Below are positions 56,318 to 64,000 of a stretch of 64,000 nucleotides of DNA, piece after piece. This DNA comes from Novispirillum itersonii subsp. itersonii ATCC 12639 (lineage in GTDB: Bacteria > Pseudomonadota > Alphaproteobacteria > Rhodospirillales > Rhodospirillaceae). Within the stretch, counting starts at the first letter, position 1; the number at the start of each line of letters is the position of its first letter. Position numbers and translations under genes: made by a program. The stretch spans positions 261,697-325,696 of the forward strand of contig NZ_KB907337.1 of NCBI RefSeq assembly GCF_000381985.1. Reading direction: 5' to 3'. The notes beneath the pieces are model-generated. The model was not told the origin of the DNA. It searched no databases and saw only the letters and a program-made list of their open reading frames with translations.

Positions 56318-57241
56318 TCAAGACGGCTTTGCGCTTGCCGGGGTGCGGCGCAGCATCGGCAACGAGTAGATCACCACACCGGCCCAGATCAGCCCGAAGG
56401 TGATGAGATGGGTGGTGGTGAAGGGCTCCCTGAAAATCAGGATGGCGACGGCAAGCTGGACTGTCGGACTCATGTACTGCATCAGACCCAGGGTGGACAG
56501 GCGCAGGCTGCGGGCACCGATCCCGAACAGGTACAGCGGCAGGGCCGTCCACAGGGGGCAGCCGATCATCACCAGAACCAGCAGGTGCCAGTCGGCCCCC
56601 GGCAGCAGCAGACTGCTGAAAAAGCCGTTGCCGAGGCTTTCTTTCCAGATCAGCCAGCCGATGGCGAAGGGCGTCAGCAGCAGGGTTTCGACAAACAGGC
56701 CGGTCAGACTGTCTGCCGGGGCGGTTTTACGGATCAGGCCGTAGATGCCAAAGGTCAGGGCCAGAGACAGGCTGATCCACGGGAGGTTGCCTAGCCCGGC
56801 AACCATCACACCGACCCCGGCGCAGACCAGCAGAACGGCAAGGCCCTGTTGGCGCGAAAAGCGTTCATTTAGAAAAACTGCGCCAAGGGCCAGCGTGACC
56901 AGAGGGAAAATGTAGTATCCAAGGCTGCCGTAGATGGCCTGATGGGAGTTTATGGCATAAACAAAAATAAGCCAATTAACGGAAACCATCACCGCCGATG
57001 CGGTGAAGATTCCCAGCAGGCGGGGCGAGCGGAGAATGGTCAGGACCTGCGCCGGACGATCCCCCCGCATCATGAAGGGCAGCATCGCCAGCACACTCCA
57101 CAGAATGCGGTGGCTGATGATTTCGTCGGGGGGCAGGGTGGCCAGCGTCCGGAAGAACAGGCCGGAGCCACCCCACAGGCAATAGGCACCCAGTGCGGCG
57201 ATCAGACCAGCCCGCACGGAGGGGGAAGGGGCAGGAGACAT
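56318..57241 (-). CDS. rarD: RarD-type EamA transporter
   Basis: 307 residues, ten hydrophobic helices in two EamA halves. Segments AYCLWGGSGLFFRTL, HRILWSVLAML and ALPLYLFGIGARSLRLSTLGLMQYMSPT are typical of the RarD (chloramphenicol-sensitive) group. Transported substrate unknown. Single gene downstream of the methyltransferase on the same strand, 135 bases apart. Confidence 0.9.
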   Translation of the reverse strand: MSPAPSPSVRAGLIAALGAYCLWGGSGLFFRTLATLPPDEIISHRILWSVLAMLPFMMRGDRPAQVLTILRSPRLLGIFTASAVMVSVNWLIFVYAINSHQAIYGSLGYYIFPLVTLALGAVFLNERFSRQQGLAVLLVCAGVGVMVAGLGNLPWISLSLALTFGIYGLIRKTAPADSLTGLFVETLLLTPFAIGWLIWKESLGNGFFSSLLLPGADWHLLVLVMIGCPLWTALPLYLFGIGARSLRLSTLGLMQYMSPTVQLAVAILIFREPFTTTHLITFGLIWAGVVIYSLPMLRRTPASAKPS

Positions 57242-57376
57242 GGGGAGTCATCCAAAAGGGGCGAGAGGAGGAAACCACAGCTACCGTAAGGGCAGTGGTT
57301 CTCCAAGCCTTTTCCATTTTTCACGATGATCCGCACTTCATCTAAGACTTTAAGAAAATATCTCAATGCATTTGAT

Positions 57377-58000
57377 TTAGCTCATTTGATGCGTAGATTG
57401 ACTTAAGAAAGGTAGCGCAGAGACCCCCTCCCCCTTTCGGGCGATGATCCGCGCAATGACCCGGCTTTCCCCGCCACGGACCACCAGCCCGGTTTCATAG
57501 GCAATGACGTGCAGGGGGGCGGTCAGGGCCAGAAGTTCTCCCGGCGCAAGCAGGTGGTCTGGGTTGCGGGGGCGCCCGAAGCGTTCGTTGCCATGGGCGA
57601 AGGTCTCGTACAGCAAAAGGCCATCCGGGTGCAGGGCGGCGCATAGATGGGGGAAGAGCGGGCGATGCAGATAGTTGGTGACGATCACCGCGTCAAAGTG
57701 GCCTTTAGGGCTCACTGACGGGTTCTCTGGGGAGAACGGCCATGAATGATCAGCCCCGTCCGGGCCGCTTTCCAGATCGTGTGCGATCAGCGTCGCGGTA
57801 TCTGCCAGGTCAGCCACCCCGGACAGGTCGCGGTCAATCAGGGTGACGTCACAGCCGCTGTTCAGGAAGAGGCGTCCATGCCGCCCGCTGCCACAGGCCA
57901 CATCCAGCACCCGCGCCCCGGCAGGGACCAGCGGAGCAAAGCGTAAAATCCATTCTGATGCGGGCAGGATGGCAGGCTGATGCTGACTTTGGCTTGTCAT
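57377..58000 (-). CDS. class I SAM-dependent methyltransferase (TehB-like)
   Basis: 207 residues. SAM motif I ARVLDVACGSGRHGRLFLNSG, motif II VTLIDRDLSGV and a post-motif FDAVIVTNYLHRPLFPHL. Closest in shape to TehB/UbiE-type small-molecule methyltransferases; the substrate is not known. GAGGAA precedes the ATG at 58000. Divergent from the DUF1178 gene. Confidence 0.82.
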   Translation of the reverse strand: MTSQSQHQPAILPASEWILRFAPLVPAGARVLDVACGSGRHGRLFLNSGCDVTLIDRDLSGVADLADTATLIAHDLESGPDGADHSWPFSPENPSVSPKGHFDAVIVTNYLHRPLFPHLCAALHPDGLLLYETFAHGNERFGRPRNPDHLLAPGELLALTAPLHVIAYETGLVVRGGESRVIARIIARKGEGVSALPFLSQSTHQMS

Positions 58001-58078
58001 GGTTCCTCATGATGGTTAAATGCATGGGCTTTCTGCCAGAGGGCAGGCGCGAGGGGTTACGGAGAACGACGGCGGCAG

Positions 58079-58600
58079 ATGATTAAGTACGAGCTGCAGT
58101 GCGAGCATGACCATACCTTTGAAAGCTGGTTCCGTGACAGTGCGGCCTATGACCGCATGGCGGAGCAAGGGGTATTGCAGTGCCCGGAATGTGGCAGCGC
58201 GCGGGTTGCCAAGGCGCTGATGGCCCCGCGTCTGGCCCGTAAAAAAGGCCATGATGACCGCGAGGAAGCCCGCCGCCGCAGTGCAGCCGCCACGGCCGCC
58301 GCGATGGTCGGGCAGGTGGCTGCGGCTGCCGCCGTGCCTGCCGCCGCTGATCCGTCTGCCCCCGTACCTGCACCGCCGGACCCGGCAGCGGTACGGCAGG
58401 TGATGCGGGCGGTGCGCACCTACGTTGAGCAGAATTTTGATTATGTTGGCAATACCTTCGCCGATGAGGCCCGTAAGATTCACTACGGTGACAGTGAGGC
58501 GCGTGCTATCTATGGCGAAGCTACACCGGAAGAGCAGACAGCCCTGGAAGAGGAAGGGGTTGAAATCTATAGCCTTCCGGTCCTGAAGGACGATGCCTGA
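58079..58600 (+). CDS. DUF1178 family protein
   Basis: 173 residues. N-terminal MIKYELQCEHDHTFESWFRDSAAYDRM and a CPEC pair (about residue 38) suggest a zinc ribbon formed with Cys8. The middle is Ala/Pro-rich, and the C-terminal part VEQNFDYVGNTFADEARKIHYGDSEARAIYGEAT is the most conserved portion of the family. Function unknown. GGAG lies 13 bases before the ATG. Confidence 0.9.
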   Translation: MIKYELQCEHDHTFESWFRDSAAYDRMAEQGVLQCPECGSARVAKALMAPRLARKKGHDDREEARRRSAAATAAAMVGQVAAAAAVPAAADPSAPVPAPPDPAAVRQVMRAVRTYVEQNFDYVGNTFADEARKIHYGDSEARAIYGEATPEEQTALEEEGVEIYSLPVLKDDA

Positions 58601-58761
58601 CGGGGATCGTGCGGTAGGGATGTCATTGTGTTTTTTCAGGCGATCCGGCTGAAATCGGGGGATTTCACAGGGGCTGGCTGCTTGCCTGAAGCGCGGGGAG
58701 AAGCCCCGCTGTTGTATCAACCGGGGAGGACGGTGCGGCGGCACCGTCAGCAGGCATTATC

Positions 58762-60222
58762 ATGAATCAACCCGCATTCACCCTGAAGCCGGTGCTGTTT
58801 GTGCTGGGAGAGCTTCTGGCGATCCTTGGGGTGTTCATGTTCGTGCCCGGCTTTGTCGATGCCTGGTCGGGGGATGCCGACTGGATGGGGTTTTTCATTG
58901 CCAGCGGCTTCACCACTCTGACCGGGCTGCTGCTGGTTTTCACCAATTTTGAACGTCATCTGACGCTCAACCGCCGTCAGGCCTTTCTGCTGACCGCGCT
59001 GTCATGGGTGGGGATTTCGGCCTTCTCCGCCATGCCGTTCACGTTTTCCCGGCTGTCTCTCAGCTATACCGATGCGTTGTTCGAGGCAGTTTCCGGACTG
59101 ACCACCACCGGCTCCACGGTTATTACCGGGCTTGATGTGGCCCCCCCGGGGATTCTGCTGTGGCGGTCGCTGCTGCATTGGCTGGGCGGTATCGGGATTG
59201 TGGTGATGGCGATTTCCCTGCTGCCGTTCCTGCGGGTCGGCGGGATGCAGCTGTTTAAGATGGAAAGTTCTGACACCAACGACAAGGTGGTGGCGCGGGT
59301 CAGCCAGTTTACGCTGTCGCTGGTCCTGATCTATGTCGCGCTGACGGCTTCCTGCGCGGTGGCCCTGCAACTGGCAGGTATGACCTTCTTTGAAGCTGTT
59401 AACCATGCGATGGCGACCATCTCAACCGGTGGCTTTTCGACTTCAGACGCATCGGTGGGGCATTTTAACAGCCTGACCATCAACTGGATCATTACCATCT
59501 TCATGATTGCCGGGGGGCTGCCGATCACCCTGTTCATCCGGGCTTTGCGGGGCGGGGGGCTTTCTGCCTTTAACGAGACGCAGGTGCGGGGATTTCTGGT
59601 GTTCGCACTTTTTGCGACGGTTCTGCTGACGGCAGAGCAGCTGTACCGCGGGGCGGGGGATGTGTTTACCACCCTTACCCATGTTGCCTTCATGGTGGTG
59701 ACGATCATCACCACGACCGGGTTTGCCAGTACGGATTATACCCTGTGGGGTAACTTTGCCGTCGCCTGCGCTTTTGCGCTGACCTTCGTCGGGGCCTGTA
59801 CCGGGTCTACGGCTGGCGGTATCAAGATCTTTCGTTTTCAGATCGCGTGGCGGCTGTACCGCTCTCATATCCACCGGCTGATCAGCCCGAATGCGGTCGA
59901 GGTCGCCCGCTTCGGTGAACGGCGGATCACTGAAGACGTATCAGCCTCTGTGATGCTGTTCTTCTTCGTTTATATCGGCACTGTCGGGGCGATTACCCTG
60001 TTTCTGGCCTCTGTCGGGCTTGACTGGGTAACGGCGGTCAGCGGTGCCGCCACCGCTGTCGGCAACGTCGGCCCCGGTCTGGGGCATATTATTGGCCCGG
60101 CCGGAAACTTCCAGAGCCTGCCTGACGCGGCCAAGTGGGCCCTGTCGATCGGCATGCTGCTGGGGCGTCTGGAGTTTTTCTCCATTCTGGTGCTGCTGTC
60201 GGCCCGCTTCTGGAAGGCCTGA
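58762..60222 (+). CDS. trkH: Trk-type potassium transporter, membrane subunit
   Basis: 486 residues with four M1-P-M2 repeats. Selectivity-filter-like loops: SGLTTTGSTVITG, MATISTGGFST, TIITTTGFASTDY, and AVGNVGPGLG. Imports K+ with the TrkA subunit, which is not in the window. An ATG at 58762, 8 bases downstream of no strong RBS; the start is placed by homology. The first helices FVLGELLAILGVFMFVPG begin the membrane domain. Confidence 0.92.
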   Translation: MNQPAFTLKPVLFVLGELLAILGVFMFVPGFVDAWSGDADWMGFFIASGFTTLTGLLLVFTNFERHLTLNRRQAFLLTALSWVGISAFSAMPFTFSRLSLSYTDALFEAVSGLTTTGSTVITGLDVAPPGILLWRSLLHWLGGIGIVVMAISLLPFLRVGGMQLFKMESSDTNDKVVARVSQFTLSLVLIYVALTASCAVALQLAGMTFFEAVNHAMATISTGGFSTSDASVGHFNSLTINWIITIFMIAGGLPITLFIRALRGGGLSAFNETQVRGFLVFALFATVLLTAEQLYRGAGDVFTTLTHVAFMVVTIITTTGFASTDYTLWGNFAVACAFALTFVGACTGSTAGGIKIFRFQIAWRLYRSHIHRLISPNAVEVARFGERRITEDVSASVMLFFFVYIGTVGAITLFLASVGLDWVTAVSGAATAVGNVGPGLGHIIGPAGNFQSLPDAAKWALSIGMLLGRLEFFSILVLLSARFWKA

Positions 60223-60267
60223 GCGACGGCGTCCGGCCAGAACATTTTCAGGAAAGCCCGATGCCGG

Positions 60268-60639
60268 TCAGTGGGTTTTCTCGACCACAACGCTCAGCTG
60301 GCTGTTCCACACCGGGGTCATTGTTTTGTCCGCGACGGTGATTTCGGTGATGCCGATATTCTTGCCGATAATGAACAGCCGGTTGGCCCCCTGCAGATAG
60401 ACATCGGCCACTTCCGGGTGCGATGAGATCACCGCCAGCCCCGGCTGGGTCAGGCGCACCACCTCGATGGTGCCGACCACCACCTCCATATCTTCCCGCA
60501 GTTCGGGGTTGATGATGGGTTCTTCCTTTTTCGCTTTTTCCCACGGCATCATAAATTCCTGCGCCGAGGCCCCGGTCAGAGGAGACAGCAGCAGGGACAG
60601 GCAGAGGCATGATGCTGTGGTGCGAGCCGCGCGGACCAT
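60268..60639 (-). CDS. secreted pilus-assembly N-domain protein (CpaC N-terminal-like)
   Basis: 123 residues. A signal peptide (hydrophobic CLCLSLLLSPLTGASAQ) precedes a domain like the N-terminal part of pilus secretins: a segment VVVGTIEVVRLTQPGLAVISSHPEVADVYLQGANRLFIIGKNIGITEITVAD in sequence, with the conserved aspartate/proline spacing. Here there is no secretin domain and no tad/cpa genes next to it. Convergent with trkH. Confidence 0.75.
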   Translation of the reverse strand: MVRAARTTASCLCLSLLLSPLTGASAQEFMMPWEKAKKEEPIINPELREDMEVVVGTIEVVRLTQPGLAVISSHPEVADVYLQGANRLFIIGKNIGITEITVADKTMTPVWNSQLSVVVEKTH

Positions 60640-60799
60640 GAACGGAAACCTTTTTTCAGCCGGATTGTCGGGGCAGTATCATCGGTAAATGTTAAAAACA
60701 CGGCAACAGCAACCACGCCCGCGTTGAGAAAACCGCCGTCTTGGCCTATAAGGCCCACAGTTTCCCCTCCGGCAGGTCACAGCAGACAGGATAGCAGAC

Positions 60800-62113
60800 A
60801 TGATTCCTCGTTACTCCCGCCCCGAAATGGTTGCCATCTGGGATGCGGCTAACAAGTTCAAGATCTGGTTTGAGATTGAAGCCTATGCCTGTGACGCGCA
60901 GGCCAAGCTGGGGGTGATCCCGGAAAGTGCCGCCAAGGCGGTGTGGGACCGGGGGAACAAGCCCTACACGGCGGAGCGGATCGCCCGGATTGATGAGATC
61001 GAAGCCGTCACCAAGCATGACGTCATCGCCTTCACCACTGAACTGGCCGAGCATGTCGGCGACGACGCCCGTTTCGTCCATCAGGGCATGACCTCCTCTG
61101 ACGTGCTGGATACCTGTCTGGCAGTGCAGATGGTGCAGGCAGCGGACCTGCTGCTGAAGGATATGGACGCCCTGCTGGCAGCCCTGAAGACCCGGGCGAT
61201 GGAACACAAGCTGACCGTCTGCATGGGCCGCAGCCACGGCATCCATGCAGAGCCGGTGACGATGGGGCTGAAGTTTGCCGGGTTCCATGCTGAGTTCCAG
61301 CGTGGCCGGGAGCGTCTGGTCCGGGCCCGCGAGAATATTGCCACCTGCGCTATTTCCGGCGCGGTCGGCACCTTTGCCAACATCGACCCGTTCGTTGAAG
61401 AATATGTCGCTGAGAAGCTGGGTCTGAAGCCGGAACCGCTGTCGACGCAGGTGATCCCGCGTGACCGTCATGCTGAATATTTTGCGGCGCTGGGGGTGAT
61501 TGCCTCTTCCATCGAGCGTGCCGCCACCGAGATCCGTCACCTGCAGCGTACCGAAGTGCGCGAGGCCGAGGAGTTCTTCTCCAAGGGGCAGAAGGGCAGC
61601 TCGGCGATGCCGCACAAGCGCAACCCGGTGCTGACCGAAAACCTGACCGGTCTGGCCCGTATTGTCCGCTCTGCCGTGGTTCCGGCCATGGAGAACGTCG
61701 CTCTGTGGCATGAGCGTGACATCAGCCATTCCTCGGTGGAACGGATGATCGGCCCCGATGCGACCATCACCCTTGATTTTGCTCTGGCCCGCCTGACCAA
61801 CGTGATCGCCAATCTGGTGATCTACCCGGATGCGATTGACCGGAATCTCAACCAGATGGGCGGTCTGGTGTTCAGCCAGCGCGTGCTGCTGGCCCTGACA
61901 CAGGCCGGTGTCAGCCGCGAAGATTCCTATCGTCTGGTGCAGCGTAATGCGATGAAGGTGTGGGAAGGGCAGGGCGATCTGCTGTCGATCCTGAAGCAGG
62001 ATGACGAAGTCACCGCCCGCATCCCGGTGCCGGAGCTGACCGAGCTGTTTGATCTCGGCTACCACACCAAGCATGTTGATACCATTTTCCGTCGCGTTTT
62101 CGGCGAGGCGTAA
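60800..62113 (+). CDS. purB: adenylosuccinate lyase
   Basis: 437-residue lyase acting twice in purine synthesis (SAICAR and adenylosuccinate cleavage). Short form that begins MIPRYSRPEMVAIWD. Signature SSAMPHKRNP with the catalytic Ser loop at about residue 270; TSSDVLDTCL and GRSHGIHAEP complete the active site. Purine-cluster genes purC, purS and purQ, which often follow purB in alphaproteobacteria, are absent here; the next gene is convergent. Confidence 0.95.
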   Translation: MIPRYSRPEMVAIWDAANKFKIWFEIEAYACDAQAKLGVIPESAAKAVWDRGNKPYTAERIARIDEIEAVTKHDVIAFTTELAEHVGDDARFVHQGMTSSDVLDTCLAVQMVQAADLLLKDMDALLAALKTRAMEHKLTVCMGRSHGIHAEPVTMGLKFAGFHAEFQRGRERLVRARENIATCAISGAVGTFANIDPFVEEYVAEKLGLKPEPLSTQVIPRDRHAEYFAALGVIASSIERAATEIRHLQRTEVREAEEFFSKGQKGSSAMPHKRNPVLTENLTGLARIVRSAVVPAMENVALWHERDISHSSVERMIGPDATITLDFALARLTNVIANLVIYPDAIDRNLNQMGGLVFSQRVLLALTQAGVSREDSYRLVQRNAMKVWEGQGDLLSILKQDDEVTARIPVPELTELFDLGYHTKHVDTIFRRVFGEA

Positions 62114-62192
62114 GCCTTTTTCTGGCATCTGGGGGGTAGGGAAGGCGGCGCCCGCTTTCCCTTCCTCTCCGGCACAGGTCAGGCCGGACGCA

Positions 62193-62236
62193 AAAGAGAA
62201 AGGGCCAGCCCCGGGTGGGGACTGGCCCTTTTCTGT
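62193..62236. terminator. bidirectional terminator
   Basis: AAAGGGCCAG and CTGGCCCTTT stem with A/T runs on each side, between convergent purB and the zeta-subunit gene. Confidence 0.85.
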
Positions 62237-62256
62237 CGTCTGATCCCGCTGGCAGA

Positions 62257-62583
62257 TCAACGGGCGGCGTCGCCGTAGACCTGCTCGCGGGCGATGGTCA
62301 TCAGCTTTTCAAGCTTGATGCGCAGACGGCCCTCGGTCATCTCCACGCCCTTATCCGTCAGGTCTTTCATGACTTTACGGATCACATCATCATCGCCGGG
62401 CTCTTCCAGATCGGCGGCGACAACGCCACGGGCATAGGCATCGGCGTCAGCAACGCCCATGGTTTCCGCCGCCCACAGGCCAAGCAGTTTATTTCGGCGG
62501 GCCCGGGCCCGGAATTCCAGTTCCTGATCCAGCTTGAACTTGGCTTCGAAAGCCTGTTCGCGATCGTGGAAGGCGTCAGCCAT
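62257..62583 (-). CDS. F-type ATP synthase inhibitor, zeta subunit (DUF1476)
   Basis: 108 residues, all helical. Matches the alphaproteobacterial zeta subunit: starts MADAFHDREQAFEAKFKLDQELEFRARARRN, then a long middle helix LLGLWAAE and the C-terminal VIRKVMKDLTDKGVEMTEGRLRIKL segment. It inhibits the F1 ATPase in Paracoccus by entering with its N-terminal helix; here the N terminus is intact. GAGGAA Shine-Dalgarno. Its presence supports an alphaproteobacterial origin. Confidence 0.93.
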   Translation of the reverse strand: MADAFHDREQAFEAKFKLDQELEFRARARRNKLLGLWAAETMGVADADAYARGVVAADLEEPGDDDVIRKVMKDLTDKGVEMTEGRLRIKLEKLMTIAREQVYGDAAR

Positions 62584-62742
62584 GGTGCGCGTTTCCTCGG
62601 ATTAAACTATATGATACCGGTTTTCCGGCTAAAAACCGCACCGTTATACCCTTTGGGCCGCCGGACCGGTACTCCTTTTTATACCGTCGGAAGGTTTTGG
62701 GCGGGCCGGGCCGGAGGGGTTGTAAAGGGGGGAGGGAAGATC

Positions 62743-63507
62743 ATGTGTACAGTTGCCATTCTGCGTCGTCCGGGGCACCGCTGGCCGGTGCTGATCGGGG
62801 CAAACCGCGACGAGATGCGTGACCGCCCGGCCCTGCTGCCGGGGCGGCACTGGCCTGACAGGCCGGAGGTGACGGCAGGACAGGATCTGTTGGCCGGCGG
62901 ATCGTGGATGGGGCTGAATGATCACGGTGTGACGGCGGCCATTCTCAACCGTTTCGGCACACTGGGACCAGCCTCGGACAAGCGGTCGCGGGGCGAACTG
63001 GTGCTGGAGGCGTTGGATCATGCCGACGCGGCGGATGCGGTGGCGGCGCTGGCAGAGCTGGATGGCCGGGCGTACCGTCCCTTCAATATGATTGTGGCGG
63101 ATAATACCGATGCGTGGTGGCTACGCCACGCCGACAGGCCGGATGGCATCATCGAGGCCGTGCCGCTGCCGGAAGGCCTGTCGATGATCACCGGGTTCGA
63201 CCTGAACGATGTGGCCGCTGACCCGCGCCTGCGCCGCGCGCTGCCTGCATTCCGGGCGGCAGCGGAGCCGGACCCGGATGCAGGCGACTGGGCGGAATGG
63301 AAGGCGTTGCTGGCCAGCCGTGACAGCGGAGGACCGGAGAATGACCCCCGGGCTGCGTTGTGTTTTCTGCGGCCAAACGGTTTTGGGACCGTCTCCTCCA
63401 GCCTGCTGGCTTTGCCTGCGGTTGGCGCGGCTGTTCCGGCGGTATGGCTGTATGCGGCGGGGCCGCCTGATCAGGCGGAGTGGGCGGCGGTTCCTGCCAT
63501 CGGATAA
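62743..63507 (+). CDS. NRDE (TANGO2-like) family protein
   Basis: 254 residues. The mature N terminus after Met removal would be Cys2 (MCTVAI), the family's invariant residue reminiscent of Ntn hydrolases. The name-giving motif NRDE is in ANRDEMRDRP, and further GGSWMGLNDHGVTAAILNR and RGELVLEALD are typical. Biochemical role unknown; human TANGO2 affects lipid and heme handling. ATG at 62743 has GGAGG about 8 bases upstream. Confidence 0.93.
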   Translation: MCTVAILRRPGHRWPVLIGANRDEMRDRPALLPGRHWPDRPEVTAGQDLLAGGSWMGLNDHGVTAAILNRFGTLGPASDKRSRGELVLEALDHADAADAVAALAELDGRAYRPFNMIVADNTDAWWLRHADRPDGIIEAVPLPEGLSMITGFDLNDVAADPRLRRALPAFRAAAEPDPDAGDWAEWKALLASRDSGGPENDPRAALCFLRPNGFGTVSSSLLALPAVGAAVPAVWLYAAGPPDQAEWAAVPAIG

Positions 63508-63541
63508 CGGCGGCCCCGGTGGTTGGTGGCTGGTGTCGGGA

Positions 63542-63766
63542 TCAGGCGCGCCCGGCGCGCCCGACCACCAGAACTTCCACTGTCGTTTCCGGCGCGCGCA
63601 GTTGCAGGCGGCTGACGCCGACAACGTCGGTCAGCCAGAAAACGCCGTCGGCGGTGGTGCAGCGGTAGACCAGCGCCGGTGTGCCATCAAGGGCGCTGAC
63701 CGGGCCGAAAACAGTGCTGTGGGGAATGCCGGTGAGGGTCAGGGCAGTGATCGGGGTGCGGACCAT
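63542..63766 (-). CDS. small protein of unknown function (74 aa)
   Basis: Not recognised. It has an Ile/Thr/Val-rich sequence, with alternating hydrophobic residues suggesting a beta barrel; one Cys in YRCTTADGVFW; and a Gly/Arg-rich end. AAGGAGA lies 6 bases upstream of the ATG. It is convergent with the NRDE gene, with the region of TGCGCA repeats directly upstream of it. Confidence 0.6.
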   Translation of the reverse strand: MVRTPITALTLTGIPHSTVFGPVSALDGTPALVYRCTTADGVFWLTDVVGVSRLQLRAPETTVEVLVVGRAGRA

Positions 63767-64000
63767 GTCAGGTCTCCTTCATTGTTCTTGTTGTTTATTT
63801 TGATTGTTGCTTGTTGGCGGGGATGCTCAGGGCGCTGTGCCGTATTGATTTTGCGCACTCTGTACGCTCTTAATATGCGCATACCGTGCGCAGAATTCAA
63901 TAGACATTATGCACTAAGTGCGCCTAGTGTGGCGCCATCATCCCTGCACGATGCTATCTGCACAGAGTATGGCATTGGCGCACAATGCCTTTTCGGGGCA
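63767..64000. promoter_or_regulatory. upstream region with clustered TGCGCA palindromes
   Basis: Non-coding, A+T-richer than average. Three copies of the palindrome TGCGCA at 63852, 63876 and 63887 (24 and 11 bases apart), with further TGCGCC and GGCGCA near 63919 and 63978. Looks like a multi-site operator; it could serve the 74-aa gene on the minus strand or a gene beyond the window end. Confidence 0.4.

Noticed and set aside
57369-57390. CATTTGAT direct repeat at the methyltransferase stop
   Set aside because: Short A+T-rich repeat partly inside the coding end; likely coincidental.
60746-62260. 504-codon minus-strand frame opposite purB
   Set aside because: Antisense shadow with biased composition and no domains; purB is certain.
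62215-62742. Upstream extension of the NRDE frame
   Set aside because: It is antisense to the zeta-subunit gene; family proteins start MCT at 62743.

Overview
The window is a GC-rich, gene-dense, mostly syntenic-looking chromosomal segment of an alphaproteobacterium, most likely of the order Rhodospirillales. Supporting markers are an F-ATPase zeta-type inhibitor (DUF1476), an NDUFS4-like complex I subunit beside tRNA genes, an alphaproteobacterial-type RpoH, and the gene set trpE / ppiD / tpiA / secG / pyrG / kdsA / eno. kdsA indicates a Gram-negative LPS maker. I see no prophage, insertion sequence, rRNA operon or CRISPR array. The genus cannot be named from the sequence alone.

Layout: 1-13.3 kb is a run of mostly single genes: the C-terminal part of a MocR-type regulator, an acyl-CoA synthetase, an M3 oligopeptidase, a LysE exporter, D-lactate dehydrogenase, a trans-editing tRNA deacylase, a DjlA co-chaperone, an EamA transporter overlapping a peptidoglycan amidase, AlkB and an aldo/keto reductase. 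13.5-19.4 kb holds glycogen phosphorylase, undecaprenyl-diphosphatase and an ABC-F protein. 19.4-28.9 kb is the core-metabolism block: trpE and ppiD on the minus strand, then tpiA, secG, pyrG, kdsA and eno on the plus strand.

29-38.4 kb is more accessory: a solitary Panacea-domain protein, a diguanylate cyclase with an intact I-site, a Na+/H+ antiporter-like protein, a DUF192 protein, tRNA-Arg(UCU) and tRNA-Pro(UGG) around an NDUFS4-like gene, and a TRAP solute-binding protein followed by a PAS histidine kinase with no transporter or response regulator alongside. 38.6-45.3 kb is a sulfur/zinc neighbourhood: metC-hisI-COG0523 GTPase with overlapping genes, a sulfurtransferase, a cysteine synthase with a clear operator-like palindrome over its promoter, and a Nudix-ParA pair. 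45.5-51.3 kb has a ferritin-like protein divergent from a 2[4Fe-4S] ferredoxin, then the glycogen/maltodextrin operon DUF2934-glgX-malQ, which should work with glgP at 14 kb.

51.5-64 kb carries cytochrome c, rpoH with an unusually repeat-rich leader, a GlnK-type PII protein, a sterol-desaturase-like hydroxylase, a Crp/Fnr regulator, grxD, rarD, a methyltransferase, DUF1178, trkH, a stand-alone pilus N-domain protein, purB, the zeta subunit, an NRDE protein and a small unknown gene. The observations I consider most worth following are the metC-hisI-COG0523 cluster, the cysK operator, the rpoH leader, the TRAP-protein/kinase pair and the small uncharacterised proteins.
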